Assembly: GCA_030998015.1 (NCBI GenBank)
Contig: JARWMV010000149.1
Span: 1-34,479 of the forward strand
DNA length: 34,479 nucleotides
Direction of reading: 5' to 3'
DNA from: Ceratorhiza oryzae-sativae
Taxonomy: Eukaryota > Basidiomycota > Agaricomycetes > Cantharellales > Ceratobasidiaceae
The notes beneath the pieces are model-generated. The model worked only from the letters and a program-made list of their open reading frames with translations. It was not told the origin of the DNA and did no database searches. This document shows positions 18,321 through 29,376 of this stretch, one piece after another; position 1 is the stretch's first letter; each line of letters starts with the position of its first letter. Position numbers and translations under genes: made by a program.

Positions 18321-18965
18321 TCAGAGTAACAGTTCACGTATCACATAAACCTCCACCAAAAGACACACTTCATCTAATGTATAAGAATTTGTAGAGATTG
18401 TGACTTTTTTGTCTCTTTTAAGCCATCCACCATCGTCGCAAATCAAATAAGCTAACGACAATGGTGTAAACATCTCTGCAATATTCACTGGAACTATTTT
18501 TTTCCCTTCAGGATAAAATAGATTATATAATTGATTAAAACATGGTAACGAATATGTATAAAATAATACTCTAGTATATATTTTCCCAGTACGTTTATCT
18601 GGAAGTCGATCAGATGTTTTGGGCAATGAAGGACAATAAGCTTCAAACAGATTAAATAAATGGTAAATATATTCCCTATTACAAATTCCTTGCTCAAATC
18701 GTAAAACTGCATTCCCTGTTTTAGTTCGTTTTTGAGAGCATAAATCGCCCAAGAAAAGACCTACCAAAATTTGTCTTAAATCCTCCGACAAAGTGAATTG
18801 TTGTTTTTCTAAATTGCTTAACCGTTTGGGTTTAATGGGCAACAAAGAAGAAAATAAAATGAGATCAGATAATAGGCCTCCTGCGTTAGACTCTATTGTA
18901 ATTAATAGTGCCGCGGCATAAAGTGTTGCGATAGTTACTATCCAAATTAAAAAAAATAAATACAT
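18321..18965 (-). pseudogene. LAGLIDADG_2 endonuclease, GDLxI clade, C-terminally truncated
   Basis: An uninterrupted frame of 214 codons: leader YLFFLIWIVTIATLYAAALL, linker LPIKPKRLSNLEKQQFT, motif ILVGLFLGDLCSQKR, then RFEQGICNREYIYHLFNLF, RLPDKRTGKIYTRV, YSLPCFNQLYNLFY and the second motif region LAYLICDDGGWLKRD. It ends with SYTLDEVCLLVE and an unrelated tail. Sister genes have about 45 more residues (ending KIGL), so the C-terminus has been lost, and I infer it is inactive. Upstream stands the GATATACCTTTTAAAATG block shared with the gene at 24593. Confidence 0.85.
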
Positions 18966-19030
18966 TGTTAAAATAAATACATTTTATAAAACTAACATTT
19001 TAAAGGTATATCATATCAGAGAGTGATCTC

Positions 19031-19202
19031 CCGCCGGCGTTAGAGGGAATCTGAAAGATTCCCTCGTAGAAAATGACGACCACTCGTCATTTTCAGCCGG
19101 CGGCTAAATATCGATATTATTCCGCGCACTAGCAATCGCAAACGGTTGCGATTGCTTACGTTGGTTGGTGGGACAAGTCCCACCAGCAACTAACGCGCGC
19201 GG
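19031..19202 (-). repeat. R1 element (copy 15, inverted)
   Basis: A 172-bp copy in minus orientation with a few substitutions (for example CACTCGTC instead of CGTTCGTC and TTACG instead of TCACG), so it is slightly diverged. It interrupts the intron block CATAGAGGATGTG. Confidence 0.92.
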
Positions 19203-19600
19203 CACATCCTCTATGAATGAAGAACTGTGGTTTCGCGTGAGTCCAGTAAAATCCCGACCAGAATAGGCCTAAGTCGGATTTATTGGTATTTTACGTGGAA
19301 GCAAACCACGGGAACCGTAGTCATGTGGTTGGCTAAGCACAACCACGGACTAGAAATCAAACACAGCCCTACACCATAAGACGAAACCTAGGGCCATTTT
19401 GCTATGATTCCAATCCTATATATTATTCAGACTAGTAGGAAGTTGTCCAATCATCTGCGTTGGTTGGACAACTCCCAACTTGGGAACTATAGGTCCATAT
19501 ATGAACCTATAGTTTCCTAGGAGCAAAATGGGGTAGTTAGTGGAGTATGGAAAAACAGGTAAAATAGGTAAATAGATAAAATTACTTACCTTCTCTTTTA
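19203..19600 (-). ncRNA. Nested intron RNA block (CCTAGGTTTCGTCTTA module)
   Basis: On the minus strand it has CATACTCCACTAACTACCCC, CCTAGGTTTCGTCTTATGG and CATTCATAGAGGATGTG. Related blocks occur at about 25500-24990 and 22420-22290, and each leads into an endonuclease gene or fragment. It is probably part of a mobile group I-type intron; its structure was not resolved. Confidence 0.5.
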
Positions 19601-19669
19601 TTATTTTTCCGAGCAAAGAAAATATGTGCAGTCTTCGCCTGTGCAAAGACTTATCCGCACACAGACTAA

Positions 19670-19918
19670 GGGAAGCAAAGAACCTATTATAACATCTTGA
19701 ATATTTTTATCTAATATTTCTAGTTGATCTTGACTAATTACATGGGAAAATTTATCTTTACTGTAATCAGACTTAACTGGAATAATTGATGACAAAAATA
19801 GAATATCACTATTTATTGTGAATAATAAATTATTCAAGTATAAAATTGACATTATTGAAAATATCATAAATAATAATCGGGTTATTTTCATACCATTATT
19901 TAATTTATTTGCTCTCAT
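19670..19918 (-). pseudogene. Outer LAGLIDADG_2 endonuclease of intron 4, N-terminal part
   Basis: The hydrophobic leader (ITRLLFMIFSIMSILYLNN) is followed by FLSSIIPVKSDYSKDKF and the first motif as far as DVIIGSLL, where homology stops. The part resuming at 16668 begins GVEILEPWY, which fits as the continuation. The gene thus seems to have been opened in its first motif by a 3-kb block carrying two other endonuclease genes. Confidence 0.65.
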
Positions 19919-19929
19919 CTTCTTTAACT

Positions 19930-20450
<521 letters not shown>

Positions 20451-20757
20451 TCATACTCAAGAAGGGAAAGGAGGAGTTCTAATTTAAATTTCTTGAGTAC
20501 TATCATTACGCGCTTTAATTTTCACTAAAGATCGGACTATGCCTTCATCTTAAATTAAATACTTTTACCCCGCGGCAGTACCCTGTCGTCAGCATGTACT
20601 AGTACATGCTGCTAGGGTTAGGTCATTTAGCGGGGTTTTACCCCGGGCCGGCGTCTGATTCCGAGGTACCCTGGAACTTAAAGTTCCAGGGTACCTCGCA
20701 ATACCTCGCCGAGAATCGATGATTTGCGAAGGCAAATCTACATCGATTCTCGAGGGT

Positions 20758-20905
20758 GTAAAACAGTACCGGCCGGTCAACTATGTTGACACGAGACGGT
20801 AAAACAGTGTTTTGCGGGCAGCCGCATAGCGCGCTGCAAGCATGACTGGATGCCGCGGATCCGCCGATTACGATCGTGCTAGCACGATCCTCCATCGGCG
20901 GGTTG
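20758..20905 (+). repeat. Right arm of an inverted repeat flanking an endonuclease fragment
   Basis: It runs GTAAAACAGTACCGGCCGG, GTCAACTATGTTGAC, GCAGCCGCATAGCGCGCTGC, CATGACTGG, CCGCGG and GATCGTGCTAGCACGATC. The same words recur in inverted order at 22050-22236. The 20-bp GCAGCGCGC palindrome is a part of it. Confidence 0.8.
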
Positions 20906-20985
20906 TAAAGTATATCTTTGTGATCTAAGTGTTCTCATTTGATTTCGGATTCTATCTAATGATTTAAAATCTCCTTTATGCTTAT

Positions 20986-21202
20986 GACCCGTGCACGCCT
21001 GCGAACGCCTTGGCTTGCCAAGGCGGCCCTGGCGTGCGCGCGGCTCGCCGCGAACGCGGCCTCGTTAACAATGCCCACGGGTCGTTGACCCTCCGCTTTA
21101 TTACCCCTGCCAAGACGTGCGCTAAAGCGCAGTTCTCTAGGCAGGGCGGCTGAAATCTTGGGTTACACCTAAGATTTTAGCCGATAGAGCGGGGGCATTA
21201 TA
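20986..21202 (+). repeat. R2 composite palindrome with R4 (copy 3)
   Basis: The full plus-strand form from GACCCGTGCACGCC to GGGGGCATTAT, with R4 inside. Confidence 0.9.
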
Positions 21203-21339
21203 TGATCTAGCCCAGATTCTGTATTCTACAGCAGGCAAAGAACAATAACAAGTTAAAATCCTCGCCTATACAGATTCCCTCCGGGGCATTGGCTCGGGCC
21301 TTAACTCGATCTTTAAGTCAATTAAAAGCTTCGCAGGCT

Positions 21340-22049
21340 TCGCCCGTGGAAGGGGAGGGGGTGTATTCCAAACCTTCTGTTGTCAAATGATCATTATTTT
21401 TAATCCCTGCCTGGGCAACTGCGCTTTAGCGCACGTCTTGGCAGGGGTAAGATTCAAATACTTTACAAAAATCTAAAAAATCTAAATTTTTATTTCCCTT
21501 TAAAGGAAAATCAGTAAACAATGGTAAAATTTTAGATTCTATATCTGAGATTTTAGTAATCACTATATCAACAGCAGATCTACCTACAATTTCTATTAAA
21601 TTTCCACAGTCCAATAATTTTAATAAATTATTCATCAATCCTAAATCTCGAGAATGTTGAGTAATCTGAAATTTCATTTTAACTTGATACCCGACTTTAT
21701 GCGTTTTAGAATTTATTATATCGATAAAAAAACAAGACTCTCCTTCACTAAATCCAATAACCCATTGAATATCAGGTATTTCCTGATTATTTACTTCTGG
21801 TCTTAACACTGGAACAATATCGGGAAATGATTCTTTTAAAGATGTAGTTAAACCAAAATTCATTGAAGATCTAATTGCAACTATTTTTCTTAAACCCTCG
21901 GGAGTAAGATGTTCAGATTTATTCATTAATTCTACTACCAATTTAAAAAGAAGAAAATCAGCTCTTTTTTGTGTAATTAAAGGATATTTTTCGAAATGAG
22001 GAATAATAAAATTATTTAATTCTTTAATGGAACTGACAGTATAACTAGC
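21340..22049 (-). pseudogene. LAGLIDADG_1 endonuclease fragment (intron 3, fourth gene)
   Basis: The frame starts within SSIKELNNFIIPHFEKYPL, part of the first domain. It runs through KSEHLTPEGLRKIVAIRSSM and LRPEVNNQEIPDIQWV to the motif WVIGFSEGESCFFIDI, then FQITQHSRDLGLMNN and NKNLDFLDFCKVF. R4 (21405-21450) follows, and then KNNDHLTTEGLE before homology ends. The first motif is missing, cut off by the inverted-repeat arm at 22050. The motif has GES in place of the usual GEG. Non-functional. Confidence 0.82.
21405..21450 (-). repeat. R4 hairpin inside an endonuclease remnant
   Basis: A standard R4 between the codons for CKVFES and KNNDHLTTEGLE. The two parts fit together as one family segment when R4 is removed. 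Confidence 0.88.
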
Positions 22050-22236
22050 CCGCCGGCGGAGGATCGTGCTAGCACGATCGTATGCCCCTCAAACAATGCA
22101 GCGTAGCTGCACATGTTTGGGGGGCAGGAGCCGGCGGTTCCGCGGCCTCCAGTCATGCTTGCAGCGCGCTATGCGGCTGCCCGGCAACACTGTTTTACCG
22201 TCTCGTGTCAACATAGTTGACCGGCCGGTAAAACAA
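22050..22236 (-). repeat. Left arm of the inverted repeat, with an R5 inside
   Basis: This is the inverted counterpart of 20758-20905, containing GATCGTGCTAGCACGATC, CCAGTCATGCTTGCAGCGC and ACCGTCTCGTGTCAAC. An R5 hairpin (22084-22127) is inserted between its GGATCG and CCGCGG parts. Confidence 0.8.
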
Positions 22237-22423
22237 ATATGACCTTATGGCCGCGGGGTATATCATATTATGGAGATATAAACATTGTTTAAATTCATAA
22301 TATAATCACATCCTCTATAGGTGCAAAACAGTGCTCCGCCTGCGAGGATCACAATCTTTGATTTACACTGGCGGACTGCCTTACACTATAAGACGAAACC
22401 TAGGGCCATTTTTAAAAAATGGG

Positions 22424-23408
22424 TTAGCTAGACTTTTTTATTAATTTAGTCATTATTTTATGTATTTTGTCAACTTTTGCCCTATTGGTATTTCTATGAT
22501 AATAAGCCTTAGACCATAGTTTAAATTGAAGTGATTTCCAAAAACACCCCCAAACATGTGCAGCTACGCTGCATTGTTTGGGGGTGGTTTTGGCCAAGCC
22601 CGTAGGGCCATACCTCTCATAGTATTATGGAAATATTTTATTAAATTTTCGATAGCTCTAGAGTTAGTAGTTGAAAGAGAAAAATAGCCTGCTTTTTTAG
22701 ACTGAACTTGTGTACTAATACCCAATAACCGCCGGATGGAACTTAAAACAATCTCATCCAGTTTTGGGGTTATTTCAAAAGCATGTACTAATCTTGTAGG
22801 ACTTTTTGCTACTAAATAGAAACTACCTTCAGCTTCAGTGAAACCTATTAACCAAGCTTTACTCATAACAAGTGAAGCTGATGCATGATCAGAAACCTTA
22901 TTATCTATAGTAGACCAAATAGGTGAAACATATTCGGCTGGTAATTTACTATTAACAATATTCGTCATAAAAATATCTTTGTCTGATTTGCTTAAGCTAG
23001 GATCAGTTAATATGGCATAAGCTTCTTTAAATTTTAAGTAATAGAACTGTTTAGAAGTAAGAAGAGGATATTTATCAAAAATAGGGAATACAACAGATTC
23101 TAAGACTTTCCGATCTCGAATTCTGAAATGTGCCATGTTGCCATCTTTTTCGACAAATATTGATCCCACACCTAACTGGGTTTTAACAAAGTGTAATAAC
23201 CTTAAATTGTAAGTGCTTTGACCTAATTTGAACTCTAAAGCCCAAGTATCGTTTTGTATGGCAATACTGAACGTTCCATCTCCGTCAGTAAATCCTACCA
23301 ACCATTGTGAAAATATTTCTTTATTTTCTAAAAAAGTTGTTTTATTTACTCTCAAAGAAGATATTTTATCTTTTGTATGCGGAGAGGACTGAGATTTGGA
23401 AAAAGGCG
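22424..23408 (-). pseudogene. LAGLIDADG_1 endonuclease (intron 3, third gene), C-terminus split by R5
   Basis: [20 protein letters not shown] (first motif), LGQSTYNLRLLHFVKTQLG and [20 protein letters not shown] are followed by the second motif AWLIGFTEAEGSFYLV and TNSRAIENLIKYFHNTM. The R5 at 22537-22594, with a stop codon, separates the C-terminus, which continues SLQFKLWSKAYYHRN and ends KLIKKSS before TAA at 22424. It is a close paralogue of the first gene of this intron. Upstream, with TGA read as Trp, its frame is continuous with the preceding GDLxI gene. Confidence 0.86.
22537..22594 (+). repeat. R5 hairpin in the third endonuclease of intron 3
   Basis: TCCAAAAACACCCCCAAAC/GGGGGTGGTTTTGG. 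A GCCAAGC...CGTAGGGC block next to it also lies within the interruption. The R5 adds an in-frame TAG. Confidence 0.88.
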
Positions 23409-23499
23409 CAATAGACCCCCAATGCGTTGCAGCGTATTGGGGGGCTATTGCCCCCCCAAACAATGCAGCGTAGCTGCATTTGTTTGGGGGGTCAATAGT
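23409..23499 (-). repeat. R5 double hairpin, CAATAG form
   Basis: It looks identical to the copy at 11445-11535 and leaves the reading frame open. Confidence 0.86.
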
Positions 23500-23870
23500 T
23501 GGACTATTTTCTGTAGCGGATAAAGGGTAGAGATCAGAGGTTCAGACAGATAAGGGGAGTTTTAAGTTTAATCTTATGAGGTCAGGCTCCAATCCTATTT
23601 TTGATAACATAATTGGAGGCATAATTTTTCTTAGTAGTTCTTGTAATACAGGCATTGACTTAGTTGAAATTCTAATAACGTAACCAGATTTTTGTCTAAT
23701 AATGGTACATTTTAAATTAAACTTATCATTTAATACTCCGCTCCCTGGATCTCTAGAGATCCAGGAGGCGGACTAAAAGATTTACTTCTTCTAATGTAAA
23801 AGAATTTGTTGCAATAAATGTACACTTATTATCAAACCAGCCGTCGTCACAAATCCAATAGGCTAATGAC

Positions 23871-23988
23871 AAAGGCCTCCCAATGCGTTACCAAGCCTGT
23901 AAGGCACGCCCTACGGGCCAACGTATTGGGAGAGCCTTTACCCCCCCAAACAATGCAGCATAGCTGCATCAGTTTGGGGGGTCAAAGG
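23871..23988 (-). repeat. Double hairpin (CCTCCCAATGCG and R5 type) breaking the GDLxI gene
   Basis: Adjacent palindromes between the codons for MTPL and SLAYW. The frame acquires TAA within the insert. Confidence 0.82.
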
Positions 23989-24445
23989 TGTCATAAGTTT
24001 TTCTATTGTTAATGGCACTATTTTTTCGCCTAAAGGATAAAAAAGTTCCAATAACTCATTAAAACATGGTAGTGAATACGTAGAAAAATATATTCGAGTA
24101 TAAACTCTATCTGTTCGTTTATCTAAAGGTAGCTTAGATATTTTTGGCACCGCAGAACAATAATCCTTAAACAAATCATATAAATGGTAAATATATTCAC
24201 TATGACAAGTTCCTTGTGAAAAAGTCAAAAATGCATTTGCACCACCATTTGTTTTCCTAATATAAAGGTCTCCCAGAATCAGCCCAATGGCTATCTCTTT
24301 TAATTCTTTTGAAAGACTAAATTGAGCTCTCTCCGATTTAGTTAACCGGTTTTTTGATTTATCCTCATCAGGTGTAATAGGCAATGCAAAAGAAAGCAAC
24401 ACAAAAATTGCACCACCGGGACCAAGACTTTCCCCGGCTGCAAAG

Positions 24446-24483
24446 TCCGCCTCCTGGATCTCTAGAGATCCAGGGAGCGGGCT
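24446..24483 (-). repeat. CCGC-GGATCTCTAGAGATCC-GCGG hairpin
   Basis: A 38-bp palindrome that occurs twice in this one gene, here in the leader and at 23738-23776, in opposite orientations as judged from the CCTCC/CCCTC asymmetry. Confidence 0.8.
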
Positions 24484-24685
24484 AAGAGGAAATCCTCGAA
24501 TAGGCTATTAAATGAAAAAGCCAAGCAAAAAAGTAATGCAATAGATAGTATTCGAATTAATAATAAAAAAGTTATTTGAAAAAAACAAATCATTTTTTTT
24601 TGAATAAATATATATTTATAAGACTAACATTTTAAAGGTATATCATATTACCCACTTTGGTTTTTGATTTTCCGAAGTAGAATCA

Positions 24686-24936
24686 AACCCCCGCTTAGGG
24701 TCATCCAGCATTGTATTTATATATAAATACATGCTGTTGACCCGAGGGGTTTGGTTATCGAGGCCGCGTTCGCGGCGAGGTATTGCGAGGTACCCTGGAA
24801 CTTTCAGTTCCAGGGTACCTCGGAATCAGACGCCGCGCGCACGCCAGGGCCGCCTTGGCTTGATTATTGACCTTAAGGTCAATATGAGCCAAGCTTGCTT
24901 GGCTTAAGCCAGGGCGTTCGCAGGCGTGCACGGGTC
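24686..24936 (-). repeat. R3 composite palindrome, long form (copy 4)
   Basis: The same long form as 9858-10110, with the TTGACCTTAAGGTCAA hairpin inside. It separates the intron block from the GDLxI gene. Confidence 0.87.
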
Positions 24937-24989
24937 AAAAAGCAAAACAGTCCCAGGGGTGAACTTGGCTAAATCCAAAGGAGCCCTGT

Positions 24990-25500
24990 GAGTTCATAAT
25001 ATAATCACATCCTCTATGAATGCACAACAGTGCTGTTGTGCTGATTTAATTTTATTATGAATTAGCCCGTAGGGCGTGCCTTACAGGCTTGGCCAAAACC
25101 ACCCCCAAACAATGCAGCGTAGCTGCACATGTTTGGGGGTGTTTTTGGAAACACCTTAAGGCCACAGGTCGCACCACCTTCGACAAGCGAAGGTGGTGCG
25201 GCCCGGCCCTTATAGGTGCTCCTCCTCGGCCTGGGCCGCGAAGAGTTTTGCATACGGTGCGGCCGGGAATGCTTTGCATTCCCGAGTACCGAAGAGGTGT
25301 TCTATTAAAATCAATCAACAATAAAACACTACCGTACAACATAAGACGAAACCTAGGGCTATTTTTTAATTTCAAATCCTCTGGATTCAAAAATCGAACC
25401 GGACGATATAGATCTTCGACCTAGATAGAAAAGAAAAATATGTAAGAAAAATAGGTAAGCTAGTGGAGTATGGTTGAAGAAATTAGATTCACAAAGTTTA
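24990..25500 (-). ncRNA. Nested intron RNA block (CCTAGGTTTCGTCTTA module) with hairpins
   Basis: CATACTCCACTAGCTTACC, CCTAGGTTTCGTCTTATG and ATTCATAGAGGATGTGATTA match the block before the gene at 18965. R5 (25093-25149) and GGTGCGGCC hairpins are inserted. The AATGCTTTGCATT palindrome at 25267-25290 is the R4-free version of the site at 8820. Confidence 0.5.
25093..25149 (-). repeat. R5 hairpin (CCAAAAC form)
   Basis: The common form, next to GCCCGTAGGGC as in the copy at 22537. Confidence 0.85.
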
Positions 25501-25585
25501 GCAATAAGATGCTCTACGTTAAGTCTCTGATGGCTAAATATATTTATTAACCAGGCGGATAATCTCCGTGTCTGTAACATTTTTT

Positions 25586-25637
25586 CTACTGACCCCCAAA
25601 CATGTGCAGCTACGCTGCATTGTTTGAGGGGCAGTAG
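25586..25637 (+). repeat. R5 hairpin (CTACTG form)
   Basis: Arms CTACTGACCCCCAAAC/GTTTGAGGGGCAGTAG. Confidence 0.84.
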
Positions 25638-26136
25638 CCTGTTGCATTAACTAATAACAATAAGAGAATAATCAAATTTTTAACTTGATCTATTATTGAC
25701 ATAGTAATTAACAATGAGCATTTACATCCGAGTTGAACCATTTTTACTTACAGAATTTACTATTATTATAAGTATTTTTCATCTTTTCTTGTCCTTTTAG
25801 ATATATTATTAAAATATTAGAAAAGATTACCTCTGTAAGTAGGTACAAACCTTTACCAGAGTTTACTAAATACTTTGATTGTGAGGTAATATGGCCCCTC
25901 TAAGAGGGCCACATTACCTCGCAATCCCTTTGATTGTGGCAATCCTTAACCCACTAACCCAATCCACAATTGAGGTACCCTTCCATGCAAGATTTATAAA
26001 ATCTTGCTGGATATGGAATTGAGAGGTACCCTGGACTATTCAGTCCAGGGTACCTCCCAATCATGGACTAATTAGTCCAGGGTACCTCCCAATCATTAAA
26101 TTTTTGTTTAAATTATGATAGATTTATTATATTAGA
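25638..26136. other. Intron 3 stretch with GGTACC palindromes and no gene
   Basis: GAGGTACCCTGGACTATTCAG and its complement form a hairpin at about 26026-26058, followed by a partial second copy. GAGGTAATATGGCCCC/...GGGCCACATTACCTC forms another at about 25883-25920. No coding signal. Ribozyme parts may be present. Confidence 0.45.
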
Positions 26137-27196
<1,060 letters not shown>

Positions 27197-27339
27197 CAAA
27201 GGTTACTTACCCTGTCGTCAGCATGTACACAGTACATGCTGCTCAGGGTGCCCTGTCCTCAGCGCTTAGGCCGCGCCTAAAGGCGCGATCAGAGAGTTGG
27301 AAAAAGTAACTTGGACTTTATCTTTTTCATTAAACTATT

Positions 27340-27397
27340 TCCAAAAACACCCCCAAACATGTGCAGCTACGCTGCATTGTTTGGGGGTGGTTTTGGA
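27340..27397 (+). repeat. R5 hairpin (CCAAAAAC form)
   Basis: In the 3' part of intron 2. The same sequence as at 13983 and 27885. Confidence 0.86.
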
Positions 27398-27544
27398 AAA
27401 ACTTCCTTTACGGTGGTTTTGGGCCCTACGGGCAAGAAAGTAAAAAGAAATTTGGCGTATAAGTCTCTGAAGAAGGTTCTATGTAGGATACTTCGTACAA
27501 CCTTACTCACAAAACATAAGATTGATAGAAGGGGTTACATTTGT

Positions 27545-27589
27545 TACCCCTGCCAAGACGTGCGCTAAAGCGCAGTTGCCCAGGCAGGG
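27545..27589 (+). repeat. R4 hairpin
   Basis: A standard R4 in the 3' non-coding part of intron 2. Confidence 0.86.
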
Positions 27590-27884
27590 TATTAAAATAA
27601 CACCTGTCTTGCATATGACCCTCTTGGAATACTGACATTTTCACAAAAATATTCTTTTGTAGTCAATAAACTATATTCACCCATAAGCGAACTTGCTGTA
27701 TTTATTAACCACAATGGATCAATCATCATGGGGGCCATGTCTGTAAGCGCATGGTAATAATTAAAGCCTGAGGAATTCCATGCATATAGCCAAATAATAA
27801 TATACTCTATTTCTAAAGTAAACGGCATTCCTAAAGATTTAAAAAATCCCAATTAAAACTGGTTCTTTTATCATTCATATTATT

Positions 27885-27941
27885 TCCAAAAACACCCCCA
27901 AACATGTGCAGCTACGCTGCATTGTTTGGGGGTGGTTTTGG
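27885..27941 (+). repeat. R5 hairpin near the C-terminus of the outer intron 2 gene
   Basis: It lies between the codons for EQGKE and NNMNDKRT. Confidence 0.87.
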
Positions 27942-28091
27942 TTTCTTTACCTTGCTCTGTCAAATGGTTTTTCTCAACGATTAAGCTAAAAGATTTCTCC
28001 CAATCTTTAAAATCCATTCGCTTACTACTCAATAAAGGATATTTACTTAAGTAATCTATTAATATTTGAATAGAAGCTTGGTTTTCCACTC

Positions 28092-28305
28092 CCGCCGGCG
28101 TTAGAGGGAATCCTCAGTTGAGGTAGCCTTGACCATGAGTCCAGGCTACCTCACATAAAGATTCCCTCGTAGAAAATGACGACCGTTCGTCATTTTCAGC
28201 CGGCGGCTAAATATCGATATTATGCCGCGCACTAGCAATCGCAAACGGTTGCGATTGCTCACGTTGGTTGGTGGGACAAGTCCCACCAGCAACTAACGCG
28301 CGCGG
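28092..28305 (-). repeat. R1 element, long form variant (copy 16, inverted)
   Basis: A 214-bp copy whose last loop carries a shorter variant of the GAGGTAGCC/GGCTACCTC palindrome. It splits the outer gene between NHQNPIS and VENQASI. Confidence 0.92.
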
Positions 28306-28988
28306 AGATAGGATTTTGGTGATTTAGCCGATCTCTAATAGCCAATTTAACATTTAAAAATGAACAAATTTGACTTAGTATTGTTTCATAACTCTCTAAA
28401 GTTTTTTGGAAAAACATTCGTTGTTCTAAATTGAATTTACAAATAATTTGTCTTTCAGAATATCCAATAAAGAAATTCCCGGGCATTTATCAACATACTC
28501 AAGTGCCCAGTTTAAACTGGTGCTCCCTTGACTAAGTTTAACTGATAAACCTCCTGGAACAATAAGTCATAGGTAGGCAAATACGCAACACTAAACCAGA
28601 GAAAGTGCAACTTCCTCTGGTTTGGGGGGGAGGGGGTTAGTGGCTATAAATAAATTTTATATAGCATACTTGGTTCCATGTGTGGTTTTACTATAGACCC
28701 CCAATACGCTGGCCCGCGTATTGGGGGGCTCAATTTATCCATAGATTTCTTGGATATATAAATCACTTTGCCACCATGGATTGTGCAAATAAATCCAAAT
28801 CGCGCAGTTAATGTATCAATCAAAAGAGAAATATCTTTATCATTAAAAGAATTTGTACATAGCGAAAGGCCCCCACTAGCAGTTTTTTTCCCGTCATCAC
28901 AAATCCAGTAAGCCAAGCCCAAAGGCGTTAAAAGATCTCCGATGTTATCAGGGATTGTTTTTACACCCTTTGGGTAAAAAAGATCGTA

Positions 28989-29204
28989 ATAATGCCCCCG
29001 CTCTATCGGCTAAAATCTTAGGTGTAACCCAAGATTTCAGCCGCCCTGCCTAGAGAACTGCGCTTTAGCGCACGTCTTGGCAGGGGTAATAGAGCGGAGG
29101 GTCAACGACCCGTGGGCATTGTTAACGAGGCCGCGTTCGCGGCGAGCCGCGCGCACGCCAGGGCCGCCTTGGCAAGCCAAGGCGTTCGCAGGCGTGCACG
29201 GGTC
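28989..29204 (-). repeat. R2 composite palindrome with R4 (copy 4)
   Basis: The full R2 form, immediately adjacent to R1 at 29205. Both lie at one point of the inner gene. Confidence 0.9.
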
Positions 29205-29376
29205 CCGCCGGCGTTAGAGGGAATCCTAAAGATTCCCTCGTAGAAAATGACGACCGTTCGTCATTTTCAGCCGGCGGCTAAATATCGATATTATGCCGCG
29301 CACTAGCAATCGCAAACGGTTGCGATTGCTCACGTTGGTTGGTGGGACAAGTCCCACCAGCAACTAACGCGCGCGG
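29205..29376 (-). repeat. R1 element (copy 17, inverted)
   Basis: A standard 172-bp copy abutting R2. Together with R2 it replaces about five codons (CFNEL) of the sister-gene sequence. Confidence 0.93.

Larger units (their letters stand above)
23540..24593 (-). pseudogene. LAGLIDADG_2 endonuclease, GDLxI clade (intron 3, second gene)
   Basis: It starts ATG at 24591-24593 with a hydrophobic leader, then a GGATCTCTAGAGATCC hairpin (24446-24483). FVLLSFALPITP and the motif IAIGLILGDLYIRKTNG follow, then FSQGTCHSEYIYHLYDLF and YSLPCFNELLELFYPLG. A 118-bp hairpin pair (23871-23988) introduces a stop. The protein continues SLAYWICDDGWF, then a second GGATCTC hairpin (23738-23776), then GYVIRISTKSMPVLQELL and LSKIGL. 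Sister genes stop after KIGL; here the frame runs on through TGA into the next endonuclease gene. Confidence 0.83.

Noticed and set aside
25375..25410. Possible tRNA T-arm (CCGGTTCGATT)
   Set aside because: The stem does not close and there is no acceptor or anticodon arm at the right distance.
25089..25424. Plus-strand ORF of 111 codons across hairpins
   Set aside because: It is composed of R5 and GC palindromes with an intron RNA block and has no family similarity; an antisense shadow.
27592..27852. Minus-strand ORF of 86 codons containing DMAPMMID
   Set aside because: I tested it as the missing Met-Ala of cox1 because of GACATGGC. The context lacks splice features, and the outer endonuclease ends in another frame at 27831. 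It is more likely intron RNA sequence.
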